Below are positions 43,376 to 53,749 of a DNA stretch of 64,000 bases, in pieces. The translations under genes were made by a program, and so were the position numbers. Positions within the stretch are counted from its first letter, which is position 1, and every line of letters starts with the position of its first letter. This stretch comes from Bacteroidetes bacterium GWF2_33_38 (GTDB lineage: Bacteria; Bacteroidota; Bacteroidia; Bacteroidales; GWF2-33-38). The stretch spans positions 1 to 64,000 of the forward strand of contig MEOF01000018.1 in assembly GCA_001769505.1 (NCBI GenBank), written 5' to 3'. The notes under the pieces were generated by a model that was not told the origin of the DNA, did no database searches, and worked only from the letters and a program-made list of their open reading frames with translations.

Positions 43376-46300
43376 ATGGAAAATAAAGCTAACATTCAAG
43401 ACGAACTCAAAAAACGCATTCTTGTCCTCGATGGAGCAATGGGAACAATGATTCAACGATACAAGTTAAAAGAAGAAGATTACAGAGGTGAACGGTTTAA
43501 GTCTATTTCACAGTCCATAAAAGGAAATAACGACATTTTATCCCTTACACAACCACATATAATTTCAGAGATTCACAAAGCATATTTAGACGCCGACGCC
43601 GATATAATTGAAACGAACACTTTTAATGCAACTAGCATTAGTCAAGCCGATTATAAATTCGAAAAATTAGCCTATGAACTAAATGTTGAATCGGCTAAAA
43701 TTGCCCGTCTTATAGCAGACGAATACACAGCAAAAAATCCTGCAAAACCTCGTTTCGTTGCTGGAGCAATAGGCCCAACAAACAAAACTGCATCGATGTC
43801 TCCCGATGTTAACAATCCTGCATACAGAGCTGTTTCGTTCGATGATTTATACGAGGCTTACAAAGAGCAAGCATTGGGTTTAATTGATGGAGGGGTTGAT
43901 ATTTTATTGGTCGAAACCATATTCGACACGTTAAATGCAAAAGCAGCTTTATTTGCCATAAACGATGTACTGAAAGAAAAAAACTTAAAAATGCCGATTA
44001 TGGTTTCGGGAACGATTACCGATGCAAGCGGAAGAACTTTGTCGGGGCAAACGGTTGATGCATTTTTAACTTCGCTCACTCACATTGAAATATTGAGTAT
44101 AGGATTGAATTGTGCCTTAGGAGCAAAAGAAATGACTCCGCATATTAAAGAACTTGCCGAAAAATCATCGTGTTATGTAAGTGCATACCCAAATGCAGGC
44201 TTGCCCAATCAAATGGGAGAATACGACGAAACTCCCGAACAAATGACTGAGATTATTTCGGAGTACATGAACAATAATTATGTCAACATTGTAGGAGGTT
44301 GCTGCGGAACTACACCTAATCATATTCATTTATTTGCCCAAGCCGCAAAAAACATAAAAGTTCGCGAACCGAAAAAAAATAGCCACGAAACAAAACTTAG
44401 CGGATTAGAAACACTTATAATAAACAAGCAATCGAACTTTATTAATATTGGCGAACGCACAAATGTTGCTGGCTCGAAAAAATTTGCAAACTTAATTCGC
44501 GAAAAAAAATACGACGAAGCATTATCAATTGCTCGCCAGCAAGTTGAAAATGGAGCCAGCATTATTGATGTAAATTTAGACGATGGCTTATTGGATTCAA
44601 AACAAGAAATGGTGCATTTTTTACATTTACTCTCGTCAGACCCCGATGTAGCCAAGTGTCCGATAATGATTGACTCATCGAAATGGGAAGTAATTGAAGC
44701 TGGGTTAAAGTGTTTACAAGGAAAAGCAATTGTAAATTCAATCAGCTTAAAAGAAGGAGAAAAAGATTTTTTAGCAAAAGCCGAAAAAATAAGAAATTAT
44801 GGAGCTGCCCTTGTTGTTATGGCATTCGACGAAAATGGACAAGCAGTGAGCTACGAAAGAAAAATTGAAATCTGTAAGCGAGCATACGATTTGTTGACAA
44901 AAAAGCTAAATTTCTCACCACAAGATATAATTTTCGACCCAAATATTCTGACCATTGCAACCGGAATCAAAGAACACAACAACTATGCTGTCGATTACAT
45001 AAATGCCATTAAATGGATAAAAGAAAATCTGCCTCACGCCAAAGTAAGTGGAGGTATTAGCAATCTTTCGTTTTCGTTTCGAGGAAATAATTATGTTCGA
45101 GAAACAATGCACGCCATATTTTTATATCACGCAATAAAAGCTGGAATGGATATGGGAATTGTTAATGCAGGAGCTCTTCCGGTTTACAGCGATATTCCTG
45201 TCGATATTGTTTCGTTAATCGAAGATGTGATTTTAAATAGAAACGATGATGCAACCGACAATTTGATTGCTTTCGCCGAAAACAATAAGCAAGAAATTAA
45301 TCAAGAAATTAAAATTGAAGAGTGGAGAAAAGAATCGGTTGAAAAACGTCTTGCAATGTCATTAGTAAAAGGAAACGCCGATTTTATTGAAGAAGATGTT
45401 AATGAAGCCTTGAAAAAATACAGCCGTGCTCTTGATATCATTGAACAACCTTTGATGGAAGGTATGAATATTGTTGGCGACTTATTTGGTGAAGGAAAAA
45501 TGTTTTTGCCTCAAGTTGTGAAAAGTGCTCGGGTTATGAAAAAAGCCGTAGCTGTTTTAATGCCTTACATTGAAGCCGAAAAACTTGCAGGCACCAATTC
45601 TTCGGCAGGAAAAGTGTTGCTCGCTACCGTAAAAGGAGATGTTCACGATATTGGGAAAAATATTGTTGGAGTTGTGTTATCATGTAACAATTACGAAGTT
45701 ATTGATTTAGGCGTTATGGTTTCGGCAGAAAAAATATTGAAAGTTGCCGAAGAAGAAAATGTTGATATTATCGGATTAAGTGGACTAATTACGCCATCGC
45801 TCGAAGAAATGGTTAATGTTGCACAAGAAATGGAAAAACGCAACATGAATATTCCATTGTTAATCGGCGGAGCAACCACTTCTAAAGTTCATACAGCATT
45901 AAAACTTTTACCAGTTTACAAATCGCCGATTGTTCATGTTAAAGATGCATCTCGCTGTGTTCCTGTACTCAACGAACTTTTATCGAAAGATAGAAAAGAA
46001 AATTTTGTAAAAAATATTATTTCAGAATATGCCGAATTAAAACGAAAGTACGAAGAAAGTCGAGGAACTATTTCGTATTTAACCCTTGAGAAAGCTCGTG
46101 AAAATAGATTGCAAATTGATTGGAAAACGGAAGAAATTCATACTCCAAATTTCATCGGAATTAAAGAATTTAACGATTTTTCGATTTCGGAAATTAGCAA
46201 ATACATAAATTGGACTTTCTTTTTTATGGCTTGGCAATTGAAAGGTCGCTATCCGCAAATTTTGGAACACGCTGAACACGGCAACGAAGCTCGAAAATTG

Positions 46301-47053
46301 TTTGCCGATGCTCAAGAAATGTTGAAAAAAATTGTCTCCGAAAAAATGTTACGTGCCAACGCTGTGGTTGGAATTTTTCCTTCAAATTCTGTAGGTGACG
46401 ATATTCAGGTTTATAAAGACGAAAACCGAAAAGAAATTATAAGCACTTTCGTGAATTTGCGACAACAAAAATCAAAAACTGATGTTGACGACCCAAATCT
46501 TTGTTTATCGGATTTTATTGCACCAAAAAATTCGGACAGAAAAGATTACCTTGGAGCTTTTGTTTGCACGGCTGGCGAAGGAATTGACAAATGGTTAACC
46601 TATTACGAACAACAAAACGACGACTATAATTCGTTACTTTTGAAAGGAATTGCCGACAGACTTTCGGAAGCATTTATTGAACTTTTGCACGAAAAAGTGC
46701 GACAAGAAATTTGGGGATATTCGCCCGAAAATCTTTCAAACGACGAAATGTTTGCCGAAAAATACAAAGGAATTCGTCCTGCATTTGGCTATCCTGCTTG
46801 CCCCGACCATTCTGAAAAGTTAACATTATTCAAACTTTTAAATGCTGAACAAAAAACTGGAGTTTCGTTAACCGAAAACTTTGCAATGTTGCCAACGGCT
46901 TCGGTTTCGGGATTGTTTTTTGCAAGCAAACACGCAAAATATTTTGGAACTGGAAAAATTACCAAAGAACAAATTGTTGATTATGCAACTCGCAAAAATA
47001 TAACCGTTGAAAAAGCAGAAAAGTTTTTGGGACATTTGTTGAGCTATAGGTAA
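43376..47053 (+). CDS. metH: Cobalamin-dependent methionine synthase
   Basis: About 1225 residues, full length with all modules. Homocysteine-binding domain: residues ~1-330, with [11 protein letters not shown] and zinc cysteines in [10 protein letters not shown] and [11 protein letters not shown]. Pterin-binding domain: ~345-620, [14 protein letters not shown] and [10 protein letters not shown]. Cobalamin domain: [14 protein letters not shown] with the cobalt-ligating His, after a cap at ~640-720. Reactivation domain: the C-terminal ~330 residues, with [15 protein letters not shown]. It methylates homocysteine using 5-methyltetrahydrofolate in the cytoplasm. An upstream TTG at 43349 is rejected because it lies in the promoter. 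A B12 supply is implied. Confidence 0.97.
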   Translation: MENKANIQDELKKRILVLDGAMGTMIQRYKLKEEDYRGERFKSISQSIKGNNDILSLTQPHIISEIHKAYLDADADIIETNTFNATSISQADYKFEKLAYELNVESAKIARLIADEYTAKNPAKPRFVAGAIGPTNKTASMSPDVNNPAYRAVSFDDLYEAYKEQALGLIDGGVDILLVETIFDTLNAKAALFAINDVLKEKNLKMPIMVSGTITDASGRTLSGQTVDAFLTSLTHIEILSIGLNCALGAKEMTPHIKELAEKSSCYVSAYPNAGLPNQMGEYDETPEQMTEIISEYMNNNYVNIVGGCCGTTPNHIHLFAQAAKNIKVREPKKNSHETKLSGLETLIINKQSNFINIGERTNVAGSKKFANLIREKKYDEALSIARQQVENGASIIDVNLDDGLLDSKQEMVHFLHLLSSDPDVAKCPIMIDSSKWEVIEAGLKCLQGKAIVNSISLKEGEKDFLAKAEKIRNYGAALVVMAFDENGQAVSYERKIEICKRAYDLLTKKLNFSPQDIIFDPNILTIATGIKEHNNYAVDYINAIKWIKENLPHAKVSGGISNLSFSFRGNNYVRETMHAIFLYHAIKAGMDMGIVNAGALPVYSDIPVDIVSLIEDVILNRNDDATDNLIAFAENNKQEINQEIKIEEWRKESVEKRLAMSLVKGNADFIEEDVNEALKKYSRALDIIEQPLMEGMNIVGDLFGEGKMFLPQVVKSARVMKKAVAVLMPYIEAEKLAGTNSSAGKVLLATVKGDVHDIGKNIVGVVLSCNNYEVIDLGVMVSAEKILKVAEEENVDIIGLSGLITPSLEEMVNVAQEMEKRNMNIPLLIGGATTSKVHTALKLLPVYKSPIVHVKDASRCVPVLNELLSKDRKENFVKNIISEYAELKRKYEESRGTISYLTLEKARENRLQIDWKTEEIHTPNFIGIKEFNDFSISEISKYINWTFFFMAWQLKGRYPQILEHAEHGNEARKLFADAQEMLKKIVSEKMLRANAVVGIFPSNSVGDDIQVYKDENRKEIISTFVNLRQQKSKTDVDDPNLCLSDFIAPKNSDRKDYLGAFVCTAGEGIDKWLTYYEQQNDDYNSLLLKGIADRLSEAFIELLHEKVRQEIWGYSPENLSNDEMFAEKYKGIRPAFGYPACPDHSEKLTLFKLLNAEQKTGVSLTENFAMLPTASVSGLFFASKHAKYFGTGKITKEQIVDYATRKNITVEKAEKFLGHLLSYR

Positions 47054-47103
47054 GAGTTCGTAAAGTTTATAAAGGAGAAAGTTGGGGAAAATAACTATCT
47101 TCG

Positions 47104-47721
47104 ATGATAAAAATTTTAATTATATATAACATAATGGGGGCTAGCTCTTTTTTAGAAAAAGAAAAGATTACAGATAAAAAAACATTAACGATATTGTTTT
47201 TTATTATTGGGTTAACTATTATACTTCTATTATTTAAGTATTATTTTAAAAGTGAACAAAATGCAATAAATTACTTTTCAATTATAGGAACCTATGCAAG
47301 TATATATGGAATTGTTGTTGGAATTATTCAAATTGTTTCAATAAAAGAAAATGTTAAGCTTACTAAAATCGAAGTGTTTCAAACAGTTAACAAAATTGAT
47401 AGTATTTTCACAATTTCTGAATTAGCTTCTTCTATTAAACTAATTGAAGAAATTCATGCTTATATGTTAGCTAAAAAATATCAAATGGCTTTAATTAGAC
47501 TACGAGATTTAAAAAAAAATGTAATAGAAAATTCATATAAACATTCAGAATTGAATAAAATTATTCCCCTTATTACAACTGACATAAATAATCTTATGAA
47601 ATTGGTATATGAAGAAACTCAAATTAAAGAAGAAATAATAAGAGAAAATCTTGAAAAAACGAGTACTATTTTAATCAAATTAAAAACTAATCTTAATCCT
47701 TTGTACAATGTTAACAAATAA
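47104..47721 (+). CDS. Two-span membrane protein, unknown; first gene of a coupled pair
   Basis: 205 residues. Two hydrophobic spans lie at about residues 28-46 (TLTILFFIIGLTIILLLF) and 58-80 (YFSIIGTYASIYGIVVGIIQIVS). The C-terminal ~120 residues are soluble, helical and charged, possibly coiled-coil. An internal ATG (47134, MGASSF) is a possible alternative start. The gene overlaps the next by 14 bp, so both are translated from one message. No family is recognised. Low GC and an unknown two-gene build beside an IS relic suggest an acquired unit. Confidence 0.6.
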   Translation: MIKILIIYNIMGASSFLEKEKITDKKTLTILFFIIGLTIILLLFKYYFKSEQNAINYFSIIGTYASIYGIVVGIIQIVSIKENVKLTKIEVFQTVNKIDSIFTISELASSIKLIEEIHAYMLAKKYQMALIRLRDLKKNVIENSYKHSELNKIIPLITTDINNLMKLVYEETQIKEEIIRENLEKTSTILIKLKTNLNPLYNVNK

Positions 47722-48349
47722 AATTGAACAAATAGTAGAATTATTAACAAATAAGACATTAAATAATAGTATTACTTGGACTGAAACAAGTGGAGAGAAT
47801 GGTTATCAAACTCAACTTAGTAGCGGTACTATTACTGTAGAAAAATACTCATCTCTTTTTGTGGACAATATTCAATTTTCTATATTAAATATAAAGGGGA
47901 AGCAAATTGAAAGTATAAAACTAAAAGAAGTTGAAGATAATTATTCTGTATTAAATAACTTATTCACAGCGATAGAGAAATCATATTTAAAAGTAGATGA
48001 GGTGTTAGATAGTATTTTTGATGAAATTAAAAATCCATCCCAAAGTTTGCAAATATCAGATATATTTATTGGAAAATGGAAAAACAGCTATAGTTTAAAT
48101 AATAAAATTTACGAAGAAGTATTTGACATTGAAGACGGTAATAAATATACTGTTAAAGAAATTAAATGTTTTGAGATCATTGATTTAAAGTGGGATGAGG
48201 AAACAAAAAAATTATCTTTTACAAAATCATCCATTCTACAAAATGACAACAGAAGATTGCAAAATGTTTTAACTAAAATAAGTGATAAATGCTATCAAGG
48301 TTTTGAAAATGAAACAATACCTGTTACTTATATTCGAGTTGATATTTAA
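47708..48349 (+). CDS. Unknown protein coupled to the upstream membrane protein
   Basis: 213 residues with no signal peptide or membrane span. The N-terminal half mixes helix and strand (WTETSGENGYQTQLSSGTITVEKY). The C-terminal half, from FIGKWKNSYSLNNKIYEEVFDIEDG to the end, looks like a small beta-barrel, reminiscent of lipocalin-like or DUF-type sheets. The start lies inside the preceding gene (14-bp overlap). A terminator follows 29 bp after the stop. I do not recognise the protein. Confidence 0.6.
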   Translation: MLTNKIEQIVELLTNKTLNNSITWTETSGENGYQTQLSSGTITVEKYSSLFVDNIQFSILNIKGKQIESIKLKEVEDNYSVLNNLFTAIEKSYLKVDEVLDSIFDEIKNPSQSLQISDIFIGKWKNSYSLNNKIYEEVFDIEDGNKYTVKEIKCFEIIDLKWDEETKKLSFTKSSILQNDNRRLQNVLTKISDKCYQGFENETIPVTYIRVDI

Positions 48350-48377
48350 AAATGAAATATTAAATCACAATTTTTCC

Positions 48378-48407
48378 AAAATCCGATGTGGTAGCATCGG
48401 ATTTTTT
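48378..48407 (+). terminator. Rho-independent terminator after the 47.1-48.3 kb gene pair
   Basis: AAAATCCGATG-tggtag-CATCGGATTTTTT is a perfect stem with a T run, 29 bp after the stop. Confidence 0.88.
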
Positions 48408-48427
48408 GTTTATTGGGGTTGTGTTCT

Positions 48428-48462
48428 AAACCTCCAAGGTTTTCGGAAACCTTGGAGGTTTT
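48428..48462. repeat. Perfect 15-bp inverted repeat
   Basis: AAACCTCCAAGGTTT and AAACCTTGGAGGTTT flank a TCGG loop. It could act as a second terminator. It stands in a 390-bp stretch before 48846 that holds only hairpins and an IS relic. Confidence 0.8.
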
Positions 48463-48485
48463 TATGTGCAGAACATTTCAATTTT

Positions 48486-48518
48486 AACTTTGCCAAAGTT
48501 TAAAACTTTGGCAAAGTT
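48486..48518. repeat. Perfect 15-bp inverted repeat
   Basis: AACTTTGCCAAAGTT and AACTTTGGCAAAGTT flank a 3-nt loop. It follows the previous hairpin by 23 bp and lies at the broken end of an IS982-like relic. Confidence 0.8.
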
Positions 48519-48555
48519 GAGAGAGCAGAACAAATTGGTTGTAGAGACACGATGT

Positions 48556-48702
48556 AGCAATCGTTATAACTTCAGATTTGGACATTATTGGCTTCTTTTT
48601 AGCTTGATTCCCTAAAGTGAGTGGTTCAATTTTTTTATCAAATTTTTCACAAAATTCATCAACTACGCAAAAAATATCTGTAATTTTATCATAGGTAATC
48701 AT
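48556..48702 (-). pseudogene. IS982-family-like transposase N-terminal remnant
   Basis: From the ATG at 48702 about 49 residues resemble the start of IS982-type transposases: ITDIFCVVDEFCEKFDKK, then IEPLTLGNQAKKKP and MSKSEVITIA. After that the match ends. The DNA past the break shows a GTAGAGACACGAT-type short repeat and a palindrome. No catalytic DDE region remains, so the element is dead. No terminal repeats could be defined. Confidence 0.5.
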
Positions 48703-48845
48703 AAAGCAAAATCCAATTAACTATTTATGTGTCAGTAAATTAAATGTATCAACTTTTGCTTTATTTACTAAGTAATTTAATGAAAATTATTAATCGAACT
48801 CAAGTTATAAATAACAATCGATTATTAGAATTCCAAATAAAAATT

Positions 48846-49481
48846 ATGAAAAAATCTTTCGTATTAATATTTCTATTTGTTTCATTTATAACATTTTCGC
48901 AAGAAAGTCCATTTCAAAAATTCAAAAAAATTTCTTGTGCCGAAAAAAGGTGGGTTTTGTTTCATCCATTTATTGCAAAAAAAACATTCCGAATTTCGTC
49001 AAATACAAGTAAAATTAGCAATGAAATGTTAAGCGATTCATTGTTAGATGGAGATGGAAACGGAGGACAGGTCGATGCGTTTCGTCATGCGTTTTGGATG
49101 GCTTCACTTTCGCAACAAATTCGTTGGCGAGCAGTGTATAAATTGGGCAAAGCTCACGAAAAAGGAAATAAAAAAGACTTCAAAAAACATCGGTTTGAAG
49201 AAGGAACTTTGCCCGATGAGCCTTCGTGCCAAATGGATTATTTAAACAACGACATAGGAATTGCAATTGGTCGCCAACAAGACAACATATCTCAAGACAG
49301 CTTAATTCGTTTTATAAAACAAGAGATTCTGCTAGGCAAAATGTTTGTGCTTAAGAAAAATAAGCTCGGAAATTTCCTTGATGCAGATGGAAACGTGTTA
49401 TTACTTGAATCTTATCAGGGTAAATGGCTTAACGAAAAGTGTATTGTGAGTTCAAATCTAAAGTCGAAAACAATAGAATAA
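48846..49481 (+). CDS. Exported DUF6973-like protein
   Basis: About 211 residues from the ATG at 48846, chosen because a signal peptide (KKSFVLIFLFVSFITFSQ) starts there; a longer frame from 48744 only adds unrelated residues. The core SLLDGDGNGGQVDAFRHAFWMASLSQ and AVYKLGKAHEKGN resemble DUF6973, which has a conserved DAFRHAxW segment and an acidic AHE motif. It is exported and of unknown activity. The conserved His and Asp suggest metal or enzyme function. It lies upstream of a tRNA on the other strand. Confidence 0.7.
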   Translation: MKKSFVLIFLFVSFITFSQESPFQKFKKISCAEKRWVLFHPFIAKKTFRISSNTSKISNEMLSDSLLDGDGNGGQVDAFRHAFWMASLSQQIRWRAVYKLGKAHEKGNKKDFKKHRFEEGTLPDEPSCQMDYLNNDIGIAIGRQQDNISQDSLIRFIKQEILLGKMFVLKKNKLGNFLDADGNVLLLESYQGKWLNEKCIVSSNLKSKTIE

Positions 49482-49521
49482 AAAATTTGTAGATAAGCTA
49501 AATTGAAAAAGCTTATTGTAG

Positions 49522-49593
49522 TAGCCCCACCGGGAATCGAACCCAGATCTACAGTTTAGGAAACTGCTATTCTATCCGTTGAACTATGAGGCC
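49522..49593 (-). tRNA. tRNA-Arg (anticodon CCT)
   Basis: Read on the minus strand, the acceptor GGCCTCA pairs with TGGGGCT (one G-T and one T-G pair). The anticodon arm is GCAGT-TTCCTAA-ACTGT with CCT, reading AGG. The T arm holds GGGTTCGATTCCC. The 3' CCA is not encoded. No other tRNA was found in the window. Confidence 0.9.
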
Positions 49594-49615
49594 TTTTAGC
49601 AAAGAAGTCGTACGT

Positions 49616-50755
49616 TTATAATTTTATCAACTTTTCTGCAGCTTTTTCTAGCGTTTCGTTTGTTTTTGCAAAACAAAACCTCAATACATTGTTTTGTATT
49701 TTTTCGTGATAAAACGCCGAAACAGGAATCGATGCAACTCCAATTTCTTTCGTTAATCGTTCGGCAAAAACATTGTCTTTTTCGTTGGTGATTTTTTCGT
49801 AACCTAGCAATTGAAAATATGTACCACTCGAAGGACGAATTGTAAATTTAGAACCCGAAAGTAGTTTTAAGAAATAGTCGCGTTTTTCTTGATAAAAAGC
49901 ACCCAGTTGCAAATATTCATCTTTATTTTTTAAATATTCACTTATGGCATATTGTATAGGTGTATTCACTGCAAAAACAACAAATTGATGAACTTTTCTA
50001 AATTCTTTCATTAATTCTTTTGGTGCGAGGCAGTATCCCATTTTCCATCCAGTTGTATGATAGGTTTTTCCGAAGGAAGAAATAATAATACTACGTTCGG
50101 CAAGTTGAGGAAACCTAGCAACACTTTGATGCTCGTATCCATCGAAAATGATGTGCTCGTAAACTTCGTCGCTCAAAATTATTATGTTGCTTCCTGTTGT
50201 AATTTTCTTCAACTTCTCTAAATCTCCTGCCGAAAATATAGCTCCACTTGGATTATGAGGCGAATTTAAAATAATCATTCGTGTTCGCGAAGAAATAGAT
50301 CGTTGAACCACGTCCCAATCAATATCGTAGTAGGGGTGTTTAAGTTGAATGTAGATAGGTCGTCCTCCATTCATAACAATTGCTGGGACATAACTATCGT
50401 AAGCTGGTTCAAAAACAATTACTTCATCTCCTTCTCTTACAAAAGCAGTAATTGCAGAAAACAAAGCTTGTGTTCCTCCTGCAGTTATCGTAATTTCCTT
50501 TTCGGGATTATATTTTTTTGAATAAATTTCTTCGGTTTTTTCGGCAATCATTTCCCGCAAAGGCATAATTCCTTCCATCGGAGCATATTGATTATATCCT
50601 TTTTTCATGTATTTATCGACAAGGTTTATCAATTCGGGGGAACATTGAAAATCGGGAAAACCTTGTGATAAATTAATGGCATTGTGTTCGTTTGCCAACT
50701 TCGACATGACAGCAAAAATGGACGTTCCTATTTCAGGAAATTTTGAGTTTATCAT
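49616..50755 (-). CDS. Class I aminotransferase, methionine/aromatic type (YbdL-like)
   Basis: 379 residues. The opening NAINLSQGFPDFQCSPELI, NQYAPMEGIMPLREMIA, ILNSPHNPSGA and the PLP-lysine block SSFGKTYHTTGWKMGYC match fold-I aminotransferases of the YbdL/kynurenine aminotransferase group. These use methionine, glutamine or aromatic amino acids with 2-oxo acids. In this window it could join methionine salvage with metH and the gamma-lyases, but nothing directly links them. It is a single gene, convergent with the tRNA region. Confidence 0.88.
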   Translation of the reverse strand: MINSKFPEIGTSIFAVMSKLANEHNAINLSQGFPDFQCSPELINLVDKYMKKGYNQYAPMEGIMPLREMIAEKTEEIYSKKYNPEKEITITAGGTQALFSAITAFVREGDEVIVFEPAYDSYVPAIVMNGGRPIYIQLKHPYYDIDWDVVQRSISSRTRMIILNSPHNPSGAIFSAGDLEKLKKITTGSNIIILSDEVYEHIIFDGYEHQSVARFPQLAERSIIISSFGKTYHTTGWKMGYCLAPKELMKEFRKVHQFVVFAVNTPIQYAISEYLKNKDEYLQLGAFYQEKRDYFLKLLSGSKFTIRPSSGTYFQLLGYEKITNEKDNVFAERLTKEIGVASIPVSAFYHEKIQNNVLRFCFAKTNETLEKAAEKLIKL

Positions 50756-50784
50756 AAAAATAAAAAGCTAATTACGAATAATTG

Positions 50785-50815
50785 CAAATTTAATAAAAAT
50801 TACTCTTGTCTTAAA
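50785..50815 (-). promoter_or_regulatory. Bacteroidota promoter of the aminotransferase gene
   Basis: On the minus strand TTTA is followed after 19 bp by TAAATTTG at 50792-50785. The -7 element matches the consensus, and the -33 differs by one base. Confidence 0.5.
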
Positions 50816-50840
50816 CTAGTAAGTATTTATTTTAATTATA

Positions 50841-50848
50841 TATTTTTG
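50841..50848 (+). promoter_or_regulatory. Bacteroidota -7 element of the methyltransferase gene
   Basis: TATTTTTG matches TAnnTTTG and lies 27 bp before the ATG at 50876. No good -33 element was seen. Confidence 0.4.
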
Positions 50849-50875
50849 CACAAGTTACTTACATAAAAAAAGTTC

Positions 50876-51928
50876 ATGAAAAAAGGTTTCCGTATTCTAC
50901 TCAAGTATTTTATACAAAAAGCTCGAAAAAGCCGACTGCTTCTTTCTTTGTTTGAAGCTCCAATTGATGTTCAGTCGATGAATGTTAGTAGAAGTTTTAC
51001 TAGCCAAACTGGAAAATCGTTCAATTTATATCGAGATTTTAGAAGTAAAATTAAACCTGGCTGGGAAAATTATTTACTAAATCAAGGTAAAAAAATTGAT
51101 TATTCGGACGAAAAACTTAATAAATCAATTGAAAATGGACAATTTGCCTTGTCTCGAATATTGCCAATAGTAAATGCAGCATCGAAAAAAATAAAAGACT
51201 CAACGATTCTCGAAATCGGATGTCATTTAGGTTCGGTTTCGTATTTGCTTTCTGATATGAATGCCCAAGAAATATACGCTACCGATTTTACTGGATACAA
51301 AGCAAAATCGGCAAATTCTGACGACGTTTCGGAAAAAACGCTCGAAGCTATAGATGTTGAATTATCGGTTGCTCGCGAAAATTTGAGAGCCAAATTTAAA
51401 AATGGTAATAAAGTTAAATTTTATAACGATGACATTTGTACTTCTACTCTTCCAAAAAATAAATTCGATATCATCTTCAGTTTCGATGTACTTGAGCATA
51501 TCAGCGATTCAAATAAAGCTTTTGAAACGATTGCATCTTTGTTAAAGCCAAACGGAATAGCCATTCATGAATACAATCCGTTTTTTAGTCTCAATGGTGG
51601 TCATAGTGCTTGTACGCTTGATTTTCCTTGGGGGCACGTAAGATTATCAAAAACCGATTTCGAAAAATATATTGATGAAATCAGACCGAAGGAAAAACAA
51701 TTGGCAAAATCTTTTTATTCCGATGGACTTAACCGGATGTCGATTAGTCAATTGAAAGAATACAGCAAAAAAAACGGGCTAGAAATTGTTTCCATATTGC
51801 AATTTACGAAAGAACAACACGTTAGAATGTTAACCGACGAAATAGTGGAAGAATGCAAAGCAAATTATCCATCAATTGATATTGCTGATTTGGTTGCACC
51901 AAAAGTTATCGTAATCCTTAAAAAATAA
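50876..51928 (+). CDS. Class I SAM-dependent methyltransferase
   Basis: 350 residues. Motif I for SAM binding is TILEIGCHLGSVSYLL at about residue 107, followed by IYATDFTG (motif II) and KFDIIFSFDVLEHISDS (post-motif). Homologous proteins methylate sugars, lipids or small molecules. It comes 5 bp before a flippase gene, so a role in modification of a surface polysaccharide precursor is reasonable but not shown. The N-terminal ~100 residues are not recognised. It is probably cytoplasmic. Confidence 0.78.
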   Translation: MKKGFRILLKYFIQKARKSRLLLSLFEAPIDVQSMNVSRSFTSQTGKSFNLYRDFRSKIKPGWENYLLNQGKKIDYSDEKLNKSIENGQFALSRILPIVNAASKKIKDSTILEIGCHLGSVSYLLSDMNAQEIYATDFTGYKAKSANSDDVSEKTLEAIDVELSVARENLRAKFKNGNKVKFYNDDICTSTLPKNKFDIIFSFDVLEHISDSNKAFETIASLLKPNGIAIHEYNPFFSLNGGHSACTLDFPWGHVRLSKTDFEKYIDEIRPKEKQLAKSFYSDGLNRMSISQLKEYSKKNGLEIVSILQFTKEQHVRMLTDEIVEECKANYPSIDIADLVAPKVIVILKK

Positions 51929-51933
51929 ATTCA

Positions 51934-53418
51934 TTGGGAGTAATTATCAAACAAAGCATAAAAGGAACCATATTCACGTATATGGGAATTTTTATAGGTT
52001 TTCTTACTTCGGGATTATTGTTTCCATTGTTTTTAAAAACTGACGAAATTGGTTTATTGAATATTTTGGTTGCATATTCATCTATTTTCGCACAGTTTGG
52101 AAGTTTGGGTTTCAATGCGGCTGCTACCCGACTATTTACCTATTTCAGAAACGAAAAAAATAATCATAATGGATTTCTATTTCTTTCGATGATGGTTGGA
52201 ATTGCGGGTTTTTTGTTGGCTGTAATTGTCCTAATTTTACTAAAACATTTTTTACTTACAACAGGAGGAAACGAGTCGCTATATTTTGAATCGTATTTTT
52301 GGTATTTGATTCCATTGATATTTTTCACGCTGTTTTTTAACGCTTTGGATACTTATTATAAAATGCTTTACAATTCTGTAATCGGAACTTTCATGAAAGA
52401 ATTTGTGCAACGAATTCTAATTTTATTGGTTTTTGCATTTTACTTTTTAAAATGGATTGATTTCTCTCAATATGTTCTAGGCTATGTAGTTGCAATGGCT
52501 TTGCCAACCCTTTTGGTTACAGTTGTATTAATTAAGGAAAAGAGTTTTAATTTAAAACCCAATCTGTCGTTTATAAACACAGAACTTCGAAAATCGCTTA
52601 CAAGCGTTAGTTTTTTTGGAATTATTTCGGGGTTTAGCAGTTTAATTATACTCCAGTTAGGAACCATAATGATTACAATGTTGTTGGGTTTAAGTTCAAC
52701 AGGAGTATATACAACTATGTTTTTTTACGCAACCTTAATTTTGATTCCATCAAGAGCAATTATCAAAATTTCGTCGGTAGTAATCGCTGATAAGTGGAAA
52801 AACAATGATGTTGCAGCAATTGCCGATATATATTACAAAAGCTGCATCAATCAACTCGTGATAGCAGCGATTTTGTTCATTGGTTTGTGGGGAAATATCG
52901 ACAATATTTTCCGTATTTTACCCGCAGAATTTGAAAGCGGAAAGTATATTTTGCTGTTTATCGGATTAGCAAACCTTTTCGATATGGCTACCGGAGTGAA
53001 TGGAACCATAATTAGCACATCGAAATATTATAAAATTCATACATACATTATGATTTTTTTAATCGCATTAATTATTGTTACGAACCTAATTTTTATTCCA
53101 ATCTATGGAATTGTAGGAGCAGCCTTTGGCTCGGCAATTTCGGTTTTTGTATTTAATATTGTTCGATATTTGTTTTTGTTGTCAAAATATAAAATGCAAC
53201 CCTTTAATTATAAACATTTATTGATAATTGGAATTTCTGCTTTTTCATATTTATCGGTTTACTTTATTCCTGAAATCGAAAATTTATTGTTTGATATTTT
53301 GATAAGAAGTTCGATAATGACAATTGTATTTGTAATCCCAGTTTATTTTCTGAAAATTTCTGACGAAATAAATCAAGGAATCAAATCGATTTGGTCGAAG
53401 ATAAAAATTAAACAATAA
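51934..53418 (+). CDS. Polysaccharide flippase-like membrane protein (MATE/Wzx-type)
   Basis: 494 residues with about 12-14 membrane spans. The start is a TTG at 51934, 5 bp after the methyltransferase stop. It is preferred because it restores the family's opening GVIIKQSIKGTIFTYMGIFIGF; the next ATG is inside that segment. This class moves lipid-linked glycans across the inner membrane. The methyltransferase gene upstream suggests a small glycan-related operon. No glycosyltransferase lies beside it. Confidence 0.82.
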   Translation: MGVIIKQSIKGTIFTYMGIFIGFLTSGLLFPLFLKTDEIGLLNILVAYSSIFAQFGSLGFNAAATRLFTYFRNEKNNHNGFLFLSMMVGIAGFLLAVIVLILLKHFLLTTGGNESLYFESYFWYLIPLIFFTLFFNALDTYYKMLYNSVIGTFMKEFVQRILILLVFAFYFLKWIDFSQYVLGYVVAMALPTLLVTVVLIKEKSFNLKPNLSFINTELRKSLTSVSFFGIISGFSSLIILQLGTIMITMLLGLSSTGVYTTMFFYATLILIPSRAIIKISSVVIADKWKNNDVAAIADIYYKSCINQLVIAAILFIGLWGNIDNIFRILPAEFESGKYILLFIGLANLFDMATGVNGTIISTSKYYKIHTYIMIFLIALIIVTNLIFIPIYGIVGAAFGSAISVFVFNIVRYLFLLSKYKMQPFNYKHLLIIGISAFSYLSVYFIPEIENLLFDILIRSSIMTIVFVIPVYFLKISDEINQGIKSIWSKIKIKQ

Positions 53419-53422
53419 CGTA

Positions 53423-53746
53423 CTATAATTTAGGATTTTTCAAATGGCGTTCGCTATCACGAGTTGTTTTCTTTCTGAAATTTTCTTCCAATGCCTTTGT
53501 TAAATCAATATTTGTTTGATTGGCAATACAAATCAAAACCCATAAAACATCAGCAAGTTCTTCTGACAATTCTTTTTCATCAGCTTTATTTTTTGACGAT
53601 TGCTCGCCGAACTTTCGAGCCATAATTCGAGCAACCTCTCCAACTTCTTCGGTTAGAATAGCCATATTGGTAAGTTCGTTAAAATATCGAACGCCGTACT
53701 TTTTAATCCATTCGTCAACCAAGTTTTGAGCTTCTTTAATGGTCAT
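53423..53746 (-). CDS. MazG-like nucleotide pyrophosphohydrolase
   Basis: 107 residues. The MazG/dCTPase-type core is seen as NMAILTEEVGEVARIMARKFG and LSEELADVLWVLICIANQ, giving the EExxE and ExxD metal-binding acid clusters. Such enzymes hydrolyse non-canonical or excess nucleoside triphosphates to the monophosphate and pyrophosphate. It lies 3 bp after the dtd gene on the same strand, so both are one transcript of quality-control enzymes. Confidence 0.87.
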   Translation of the reverse strand: MTIKEAQNLVDEWIKKYGVRYFNELTNMAILTEEVGEVARIMARKFGEQSSKNKADEKELSEELADVLWVLICIANQTNIDLTKALEENFRKKTTRDSERHLKNPKL

Positions 53747-53749
53747 AAT

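Noticed and set aside
43349-43376. Start of metH at 43349
   Set aside because: It lies inside the -7 promoter element TATTTTTG; the ATG at 43376 gives the normal MetH N-terminus.
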